Shown here: one piece after another, positions 49,762-64,000 of the stretch | Layout: every line of letters starts with the position of its first letter | How positions within the stretch are numbered: position 1 is the first letter of the stretch | Assembly (NCBI RefSeq): GCF_026212465.1 | Contig: NC_080049.1 | Location: forward strand, 35,198,885 to 35,262,884 | Direction: 5' to 3' | DNA: 64,000 bases | Origin: Amaranthus tricolor | Lineage: Eukaryota > Streptophyta > Magnoliopsida > Caryophyllales > Amaranthaceae | The notes under the pieces: model-generated | Told to the model about the DNA's origin: nothing | Seen by the model: the letters and a program-made list of their open reading frames with translations, nothing else | Databases searched by the model: none | Translations under genes and position numbers: made by a program

Positions 49762-50148
49762 TTAATTATCAAAAAATATCTTAAAATAAGTTTTGGAAAA
49801 TTTTAATTTCTAAAATAAGCGTCTTCATACTAAAACCAAAGTCAGGCATATTCGATGTTATTAACAGCGAACAAAGAAACATGTTAAAAAAGTCAAAATT
49901 CTCTGTTCGCTGTTAGTAACAACGAACAAAATGGAGACAATGTTATAATGTTAGAAGGGACAAAAAATGAAAACAAGTTTGTTCGTTACTAGTATCAACG
50001 AACAAAAAATTTTTACTATTCTGACCAATTTCTTTAATCGCTGTTAGTTTCAGCAAACACGAACATACTGAACCTTAGGCTCGGACACTAAAACACTTAT
50101 TTTGAAAATTAAAATTTTTCAAAACTTATTTTGGGAATTTTTTAATAA
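49762..50148. mobile_element. Foldback MITE in the PBB promoter region
   Basis: Left arm AAAATAAGTTTTGGAAAATTT then TAATTTCTAAAATAAGCG mirrors right arm CACTTATTTTGAAAATTAAA then TTTTTCAAAACTTATTTTGG. The centre holds four imperfect palindromes around the motif GTTCGCTGTTAGTAACAACG. The element ends about 300 bases upstream of the proteasome start codon. Confidence 0.7.
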
Positions 50149-50449
50149 TGAACTTATTTTTATTTCAGTTTTTCAATGTTTGGACATATGAGTTTCTTGA
50201 GCCTTCAATCAAAAAAATGGGCCTTGATGCATTGGGCCATCATTTATTCTCAGTTCTAAAAAAAAAAAAAATCCTCGAATCTGGATTTCTTCTTCTCCAA
50301 GTCGCTCTTTTTTTTTTAACCAAAGTCCTTAAAATCATCACATTTTTTATTTGTAAGAATCAAATTCAGTTACATTCTGCAATTCCCCCTTTTCTGTTCT
50401 TTAATTTAGGGTTTTAGCCATTTGTAATTGCAACTACAATCCAAAAAAA

Positions 50450-53400
50450 ATGACGAACATGCAGAATGAAGTTCCTGCAAAGGGAGGATTTAGCTTCGAT
50501 TTATGCAAAAGGAATGAGATGTTGATGAATAAGGGTGGTCTTAAACCTCCTACTTATCTCAAAACTGGTACTACTATCGTTGGTCTTATTTTTCAGGTAC
50601 TTTTCTTAACTGTTTTGGTCAATTATATTTCATTTTCTTGTAATTTTCTTCTTAAGTTAATTTTTTTTATCGTCTCTTTAGGGATTTTTTGATTATTTGA
50701 TCTGTTTTTATGTTACTTTTGATTATGTTACAATTAATGTAAATTTTCAACCTTGTAATCTGGGAAGGTGTTGATAAGCTTCAAAGTCTAGTGTGATAAA
50801 GGTGTTAATTAGCTCTAATGCGATCATACTTCATAATATTGTATTTTTTTATGGTTTTAGTGAAGGGTGCTTCTGAAGTTTTAAACTTTATGAGATTAAA
50901 CCTAATCATTAGTTGTTACTTGAAATAATCTGTTTGGATTTCAATAGAATGGCGAAATGAGGACCTAGTGAAATTATGGAATGTGAGCATTACTCAAATG
51001 ATGGCCATTAGTTCGAGATGGGATTTAATCCTGGAGATCGCTTTACCATTGGTTGAGGGCATGCCTGGATTCTTTGAGCTGTTGAAAATTTTGGGTAGTT
51101 ATTTAGAGCAAAACTGAATTGGGTAACATTTAATTCTCTTTGAAGGAGAGGGTGAAGCAATGTAGGATAGAGCAGAAGTGAGAATAAAATGAAATGAGAG
51201 AGATTGAAATCAGTAGAAAGAAAAGCAGAGAGTATCTAGATAAAGTGAGAACTGATTTTTTGCGGGGGGTTCGAGGGGTGGGGGTGGGGGAAGGGTGGTA
51301 GTGGTAGAGTGGGGTAGGAACCCCTTGTGTAAGGGAATAATGGCAAGTCCTAATTGTAATTTTTGTAATTACTTTGGGTATCAGTTCATATTATGCAAAC
51401 GTGTATGGTGTACTATGGAATCTTTGTAATTGCTTTGTATAAGTTCTCATCTGGATGTGATCATAGTTCTGCTGACTGCAGATGGGTCTTTTAAGGGAAC
51501 AATAAAGAAAATCATTTTGCTTCCTTCTATTTTTGAATCATGGAACTACATCATTGTCAATAGTGATTTTTCTTGTACGCCTATTTTACGAAGCACTGTA
51601 AATTCATAGGATGGCGTTATTCTTGGTGCTGATACAAGAGCGACTGAAGGACCCATTGTGGCTGACAAGAACTGTGAAAAAATTCATTACATGGCGCCAA
51701 ACATTTACTGCTGTGGTGCAGGAACTGCAGCTGATACAGAGGCAGTGACTGGTAAGCTCTAATTTCTCTGTTGTTTGGTGATGGTGCAATTCATGCCACT
51801 TTGATCTCGCCAATAGTATGCTACAAAATTTTCGTAGCTTGAATGGTTTTTACACGAATGTTGCCTAATTTTCTTAAATGTGAGTGTCCATGCTTCAATT
51901 GTTCTTGGAGCTTATTGGAATTGCTAACAATGCCTTTTCAAGACGTCAACATTTAGAGTATTAGGTTTGGATTCATAGGTTCTTTCTGGGGGCTTTCCAA
52001 GTTCTGAGTCATATCTTAAGCTTACTTGGTGTGTGAATATGGGTATTTCAATTATAGAGAATGAAGGAACCATCAAGGGTTACTTTTTTTAGTAAGATTC
52101 GTTTTGATGTCGGTAATAATTGCACCTAAAGCTTATCATTATGTTGTTTGAGAAAACCTATGTTCTATAGTCATTTGTGATTAGTTTATTTAACTAGGTA
52201 CACCTTTGTGAAATTTTGATAAGATGTCATTATAATCATAGCCACTTATCTGGCTTGAAAGCTTGAATCTTAAGGATGAGGAGTAATTGGATAGCTTAGG
52301 CAAGCCATCAAAAGTGGAGACTTTTTGAGTTTTGATACCAACTGGTAGAGCTGTTTTGCTTGATCAACATAGCTCACACTGCCTCTTAGCAACAACTTGC
52401 TAATTACTGAAGGGTTTTCTTTGTGGAAGCAATGCGACTATTTTCTTAGTGATTGGGGTCCAATTTCCTTTGTTAATTGTTCTAACATGTGATTGAGGTT
52501 TGAACATTTCTGATTTTTGAATTTTCCTTCCTGTTCCCTTAGTTTGTATAAATCATACATGTAGTTCAGATTGTGGAGTGCATTTGGTTGTTTGGTACAA
52601 TGCTGTTCCCTTTATTTTTAAATCATATATGTAGTTCACTTTGAGTTGCATAGGCTAATATTGTCATATTGCTATTACCATGGGAGCTACTTCGACTGCT
52701 TTTTATGTGTGTCCTATTTGGAAAGGTGTGAGAACTTTTCGGGAGAAATGACGCCTTTGTAGAAAAGAAGAGGAAGTATCAAATATATTGTCCAACAAAA
52801 AGACTTTCCTGACTATCATATCTATAATGGTTCATTTGGTATATGGGATGTGGGGATAAGAGGAATAACGGTTAGGGAGAGAGAGAGAGGGAGATATGTA
52901 CAAGGCAATGGAAATAGGTCAAATTTTTTCATATCCTTTGTATTATGGCACTGGGATAGTTAGGGACTTGTATTTCATGCTTGGTGTGATGGATAGGGAT
53001 AAAGAATGAAATAATTATTTTTCAACTTTGTTCCCACTACTTTGAAGTTCAAACCCAAGGTACTTGAAGCATCTTATTGAAGCGATTTCTTTCTTTTCTG
53101 GCTTTATAGTACCTCTTTTTATCTTGTTTTTGCGAAAGTTACACTCCATATACTCTCTCTTACTACGAAATTTGAAAATCATGACTCCAAGTCTCAAACT
53201 CTTGTCTCAATCGTTCTAATTTAGCATTTAACCATCCCTAGTCTCGTCTAACAAAACATTGTCTTCTGCAAACAACGTGTGCCAATGCATGTCTTCTTGT
53301 ATCGATTGAGTTATCTCATCTAGGACCGTTGCAAAAGAAAGGAGCTTAGGGCCAACCTTAATGAAGGTGATTTGTGCTTAGAAAATCCTCTATTGCCCCT

Positions 53401-55774
53401 CCACATATTCTAACATTTGTGTTTACCTGACGATACATATCTTGCACTGTATTAATTTATCTATTGGGAATGTATTCATGTATTTCAGCTAATTGAATTG
53501 TGTCCTTGCTTAAATTTTTTTGATGTATGAAACACTTCAATGTTCGTTCTCTAATTAAGCTGACGTCTCCTAATTATTTGTGATGACTTTTGCTTTAAAA
53601 ATTCTTCATCACTTAAGTTTATATTATTTCCATTGTTCTTTAAGAAATAACATGGTTACATGGATGCTCCTTATGTTTTTCTTAGGAGTCGTTATTTTGC
53701 TGAAATATCTAACTGCAAGTAAAATTACCCATCATCTATTATTTTTTTGGTACATGAATTGTGTTTCTGCTGTATACGGGTTCTCGTCTATGGGTGGTAT
53801 TCTGGCTGTCCTCACTCCTAACTGTTTTTCGTGTCGCGAATTGTATATCATAGACTCTTCTTTGTTAATGTTTATATTCTTCCATTGTTTTTGAGGGATA
53901 AAACATAGATGATGTTATATATTTTGCATGATTTTATTTTTTTTGCTGAAAAATACTAACAGTAAGTATAATATTCCATCCCTCACTACTTTTATGATAT
54001 GTGAAATGTATTTATGTTGTCTGGGTGTTTTTCTAAGATTTCTTCTATATATACTTATATATCATTTCCCTTGATTCTGGAAAAGGTTAACCTTATTAAT
54101 ATCACAAGAATTTGTTCTAACACTGTCAGCTACACCATATTTTTTGTCTGCTAACATGCTTATTGTTTCTGACTATTAGTTCATATTTGTCTGTAGACAT
54201 GGTTAGTTCCCAATTAAAGCTTCACAGGTATCACACTGGACGTGAGTCCAGGGTTGTTACAGCTCTTACCCTTCTGAAGTCCCATCTATTTAGGTGAGAT
54301 TATGATTTACGATTAATTTCTCTCTAAACTCCTCAGAACCCAAAATAATCTTTATATGCTCACTAAACGAGTTCTAAACATCTAATTTTCATTTGTTCTA
54401 TGGTCAAGGTATCAAGGACATGTCTCTGCAGCGTTGGTGCTAGGTGGAGTTGATGTGACCGGACCTCATCTACACACTGTATGGAACATTTTAGATTTCT
54501 CATTCAACAAATACAACTTTCTATTGGCTGTTTGAAATGCTGATTTTTTTGCTGTATAGATATACCCTCACGGATCAACCGACACACTTCCTTTTGCTAC
54601 AATGGGATCAGGTTCCCTTGCTGCGATGGCTATCTTTGAGTCAAAATATCGTGAAGGACTATCCGTAAGTTTACATTAAAAGTGGAGTGTGCTCATAAGT
54701 CTAAATAAAGAGTTATCTGTTTTTAAGAAAACATGCTTCTTATTTTCTTTTGCATGCAGAGGGAGGAAGGAATCAAACTAGTGTGTGAAGCAATCTCCTC
54801 TGGTATTTTTAATGACCTTGGTAGTGGAAGCAATGTGGACGTATGTGTCATAACAAAGGTCTGTTCATATCTAGCTGTTTCTTTCAAACCATTTTCTCTT
54901 GCATCTTGCCATGCTTCCTGTTTTTTCTGTTTGGCTTATATTATTGTAAATTTGCTTTATTTTCACAGGGAAATGTTGATTATCTAAGAAACCATGTGCT
55001 GCCAAATCCCCGTACCTACACAAGCGCCAAGGGATATTCATATTCTAAGCCTACAGGTGAAGTTCTTGTGCTTGTGTATTACAAATTGAAACGCATTCTT
55101 TAACTGATTGATTGCCTATTTTTTCGCATAATCTAATAATAATATGGCTATTCGCCTATCTCGCAACATATAACAATAGTAACCTCACTGTTAGTTTGTA
55201 CGTATTTGATGAGTATTTGCTCAACACTTATTGCTTATTCTCCTGGGCCACACTGCCGCTTGAGGAACTCTTGAGGTGTTGGTAGGTGCTGGAAAGTTTG
55301 GCGCACTAGCATTTGTTGATGAGCCTGTTCATATTGGCGACATAAGATGATTACAAACATATTTTACCATATGCTATTGTGAGCGGGTGGATGTGAATGA
55401 CTTATATGTAAAAGAAAATTTGGGAGAAGCCATTACTGATAATTACACTTTCTCAAATTCACTTCCAATTTGAATCCCATTAACCGATTCCATAACTGTT
55501 ATTGCAATCACACACGGTTGAATCGTTATTTTTTCTAAAATTATACAATTGTGCTAAATATATTTTAACTGTTATTCCACAACTGAAACCCAGCTCATGC
55601 TTCTGCTCGATTTGTTATATGATTTGTATTGTTTTTTTCCTTAAAAATATACTATTACACTAAATATATTTTATTTTTGCTGCTGTTTGTTTTGCAGAGG
55701 TTCTCTCGACAAAGGTCATATCTTTGAAAGAGCAGACTGAAGCTGTTGAAGGAGGTGATGCAATGGAAGAGTGA
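50450..55774 (+). CDS. PBB: 20S proteasome subunit beta type-7 (PBB1/PBB2), 8 exons
   Basis: Exons 50450-50596, 51610-51751, 54197-54293, 54409-54478, 54560-54664, 54760-54858, 54969-55056 and 55698-55774 are all bounded by GT-AG. They join to 825 bases, 274 residues, the usual plant length. The propeptide ends at KTG/TTIVG, so Thr41 is the catalytic Thr1 of the mature trypsin-like subunit beta2. Asp57 (GADTRAT) and Lys73 (CEKIHY) correspond to mature Asp17 and Lys33 of the active site. Exon 1 begins with [19 protein letters not shown], where [11 protein letters not shown] is conserved. A second ATG at 50459 could also serve as the start. Intron 2 (about 2.4 kb) contains an antisense RTE reverse-transcriptase remnant. 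A foldback transposon ends about 300 bases before the start codon. The protein is a core catalytic subunit of the nuclear and cytosolic proteasome. Confidence 0.96.
53015..53420 (-). mobile_element. RTE-type LINE fragment inside PBB intron 2 (antisense)
   Basis: The minus strand encodes broken pieces [37 protein letters not shown], then [13 protein letters not shown] and [17 protein letters not shown]. These match the RTE reverse-transcriptase FADD-box region (the usual ADD is AED here) and the downstream EYMEC…RYLG block. Stop codons interrupt it. It lies antisense to the proteasome gene and should be spliced out. Confidence 0.82.
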
Positions 55775-56646
55775 TGGTGGTTACGATAGGATGACAAGAG
55801 AATTTTTATCTTACTCGCTCTTTATGGCTGTCTTTACCGTGGTCTGGAATGTGATAGGTTTGCTATGATGCTTTGTTTAACGAATATACTTTTATGTATG
55901 TAGAATTGCGCTTTGTGCATTTTAGGATTCTTGCATAGACTCTTGTCGTGATTTTCTATCATCTGCTCAAAGGCCGTAGCATTACTTCGTTAGATGTTAC
56001 ACCTTTGGCTGACAATGCAAATTTACAATTAGATCATCAGGGAATCGAGTTTGAGAAAATTATTCGTTGAAGCTTTATGTATGAGGTATTAATCGAGATG
56101 TACTCTATATAATGCACCTCTAGTTTCTGAAGGATTTGGGTGTAACTAACCAACCTTGATTTCAAACGACATATATGCTAGCTTCTCACGAGTTAAGATT
56201 GTTTGGAATATGCCTGTTTCTGCCTCGAAGGGTGGTATCTTTTCACTTCTTCGAGGAGTTTTTGGGCTATTGATGTGGTGGTGTTGGTTGGGTTTGGTAC
56301 TAACTTCATCTTGTTTGTAGTTTACTTATTTTAACAAAAAAAATTTAACATTTTGTCTACTATATGAAAAAGTTAAAAACTCAGATAACCATGTGGATTA
56401 AAAAATATTTGTCTACCGCATGAAATTCCCCAATAACTTATTAGTACCATACTTCACAATTTCCTACAACATCCATGCCAAAGGGCAATGACATATCACG
56501 AATCGATCGTTAATTAACAGAAATTTTATGATTTTGAAATCATCTACTACAATTCTGCAATCTTAAACGTTTATTATTTTATTATATTACTAATTAATTA
56601 TTTAGAAAAAAGAAGATAATATTACATATGAGTATATATTTTCCTT
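55775..56646. other. Shared 3' region of the convergent PBB and GH5 genes
   Basis: About 870 bases hold the 3' untranslated regions of both genes, which point at each other. No further exon or RNA gene seen. Confidence 0.5.
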
Positions 56647-62142
<5,496 letters not shown>

Positions 62143-62200
62143 TTTTGATACTTCTCTATGTTTTGTAGTTGTAAATTGTACTCTAATGGAGTTTAATGAT

Positions 62201-62208
62201 TATAAATA
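62201..62208 (-). promoter_or_regulatory. Candidate TATA box of the GH5 gene
   Basis: TATTTATA on the minus strand about 60 bases upstream of the start codon, a normal plant spacing. Confidence 0.45.
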
Positions 62209-62262
62209 CTTCTATGAAATAGGGTTTAATCTAAGATTGACATGCTATTTTTTTAATTCGCA

Positions 62263-62444
62263 CTATTAAATTTATATTTTATTATTAATCTATAAGTTGA
62301 AATATAGTCAAGTGAGATTTTGTTTGATTCGTCTCAATACAAGGATTATTAAAATTAACTTTTCATAATTTTTAATTATGCATAATTAGAGATATTAAAA
62401 ATTTAATAAGTGCATTAGATCTGTATAAAACAAATGGGAGTGAG
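62263..62444. mobile_element. Stowaway-like MITE, 5'-truncated
   Basis: Has the family core (ATAGTCAAGTGAGATTTTG, TTGATTCGTCTCAATACAAG) and the right end AAAACAAATGGGAG, but no clear left terminal repeat. It sits just upstream of the GH5 promoter. Confidence 0.5.
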
Positions 62445-62903
62445 AAAGCTTAAGATAAAGTTAGCGAAACAAATAAAAATATATAAATATTACATTCAAT
62501 TAAAAACGTATATAATTTAACTTTTCTTTTTAATCTTTGTGCTCAAAAAAAATTGAGGTGGACCCATTTTGAAATCTGGGTGACTGAATTAGCATGTGCA
62601 ATAGTGCATTTTATGTGATTAATAAAGACAAGACTTTACTTAAGTAATAGGTTGAGTAACCACAAACATATCACAATTTCATATTGCTGCAAGAATTCTT
62701 TGGTAGAAATTAGAATAGTTTTAGCTTTACTTTATATATGTGCAACACTAACACATACTATTTTACAAATGTTGACTCATAACAAATATTTAAACTATAA
62801 GTGTGGTTTTATTTAATTTGCTTTAGTGTAAATTTTAACATTAACTTTTTATAATAGTCTTAACTTTTAATAAACATAAAAAGAAATATTTAGAATTAAA
62901 ATA

Positions 62904-63153
62904 CTGCCTCTAATTTCTAATATTCTTCACATTTGAAATATTCCATTTTAGGGAGAGAGAAATTTAATTAATATTTTTAAGACATATTTAGAAAATAAAA
63001 TATATTCATATGAGATCTAGTTAAATTCATCTTAATATATATTTTTATGTATATTTTATAATATTTTATTTTACGTATTTAAAGATATTGAAATTTAAAA
63101 TTTATTTTAAAAACTGTGAAAAAATTAAACAAGAAGAAAAAAACGAAGGGAGT
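62904..63153. mobile_element. Stowaway-like MITE
   Basis: Left CTGCCTCTAATTTCTAATATT and right AAGAAAAAAACGAAGGGAG lie between TA-containing flanks. Body as in the 37-kb copy (CATATGAGATCTAGTTAAATT). Confidence 0.55.
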
Positions 63154-63717
63154 AGTAAATTGGCAATTGTGCAAAATAAAATGAAACGTTGATTAAAATA
63201 TAAATGAGAAATTGTTTACAAAATCAATAAATTAATTTTTTAAAATTGCAATTAACAAAAAAGTGACACGGATTGTCACATGCTTAGACTAATGGTCTTC
63301 TAATTGAGTGGATTTTGTCAATTAAGTCTTGTATTCATACTTCACATTGGTGACTGCAAGTCTGCAAAATAACTTAACAAGATTCAAAATCTGAATTCTT
63401 TTGGTGATCTTGATTTATACTCTTTTGTTCTTGTAATTTTGTTATACAAGACCAAGATTATTACTTTGTTAAAACCATTCACATGGAGTACTGTTTTATA
63501 CTCTTATTGTCTTTTTATTTGACAAAAATGATGAATTTAAAGGTAAAATGGGAGACATCACTGTATAGTAAAGTGGGTGGAATATATTGATGGTATGTAT
63601 GGCATTCAGTTATTTGCTATAAGTTGTTAGTTCAATTGGTTTACTAACTTGACCAACAAATAACTTTGACTTTTTTGGTTGTTTGTTAAATTAAACATGT
63701 ATAAGTGGGTTATTGTC

Positions 63718-63865
63718 AAACATCATCATCATATTCAATGTATTCCGCTCATAAGTCTAGGGACGGAAGAAAGACGGCAACCTATACTCATATAAGAGGA
63801 TGCGGTCAGAAAGTCCCCAGTTCAGTATAGGTACTCTGAAAAGGTTCTTCCTGCAGCAACTCACA
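63718..63865 (-). mobile_element. SINE/RTE-type 3' end fragment
   Basis: Third copy of the family seen near 0.2 and 22.5 kb, in opposite orientation: a CATCATCATCAT tail, then ATTCCGCTCATAAG, then a diverged body ending with TGCGGTCAGAAAGTCCCC. Confidence 0.55.
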
Positions 63866-64000
63866 ATCCTGCATCTTACACTATAAATTTGACCTTTCAC
63901 AATAAATAACAAGTAAATAATATAAATGCTAAGCATATAAAGAAAAGTGAAAACTAGCTAAAACTTAAAAATCAACTAATCAGGTTGTGAAAAAATCCAT

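Noticed and set aside
50148..50417. 89-codon frame just before the PBB gene
   Set aside because: Hydrophobic chance frame in the 5' flank, with poly-A and poly-T interruptions and no conserved feature.
51240..51300. G-rich stretch in PBB intron 2 as a possible G-quadruplex regulator
   Set aside because: Several G runs exist, but the region is plain purine-rich intron sequence and nothing links it to function.

Overview
The window is AT-rich plant nuclear DNA. Its genes are spliced, sit far apart, and are separated by many small transposable-element remnants (MITEs, TRIMs, RTE/SINE pieces). The gene families (sieve-element occlusion protein, CYP86-type P450, JINGUBANG-type WD40 protein, plant GH5 with a beta-trefoil tail) point to a dicot. 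The repeats, including a Cassandra 5S-bearing LTR, would suit a Caryophyllales/Amaranthaceae genome, but that placement is only inference.

Layout. 1-9.8 kb is gene-free and holds several MITEs, among them a Mutator-type foldback element with a 9-bp target duplication, and a long (AT)n tract. 9.87-11.11 kb (-) is an intronless WD40-repeat gene. 11.3-26.8 kb is mostly repeats: an inverted pair of 22-bp tandem arrays, an RTE LINE fragment and a Cassandra LTR. 26.85-27.28 kb (-) encodes a small mitochondrial ribosomal protein of the mS38/COX24 type, with a tRNA-Thr(UGU) gene about 0.2 kb upstream. 28.37-29.33 kb is a deleted PIF/Harbinger element that still carries what looks like the transposase C-terminus. 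A promoter-like segment at 29.4-29.5 kb has no recognised gene behind it, only a tandem repeat array. 31.3-35.1 kb (-) is a seven-exon sieve-element occlusion gene. 38.9-42.2 kb (-) is a two-exon CYP86-type P450. 43.1-43.6 kb is a complete TRIM element. 50.45-55.77 kb (+) is an eight-exon proteasome beta-7 (PBB) gene with an antisense RTE remnant in intron 2. 56.65-62.14 kb (-) is a four-exon secreted GH5 glycosidase whose introns are loaded with repeats.

The genes are unrelated housekeeping or specialised loci; nothing suggests an operon-like or biosynthetic cluster. I assembled the exon joins by hand from splice signals and family similarity. The SEO, P450, PBB and GH5 models each give one uninterrupted reading frame of normal family length. 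Two of them, SEO and P450, require a GC-AG intron. No convincing new biological system was found; the most unusual items are the GC-AG introns, several structurally clear small transposons and an orphan promoter-like segment.
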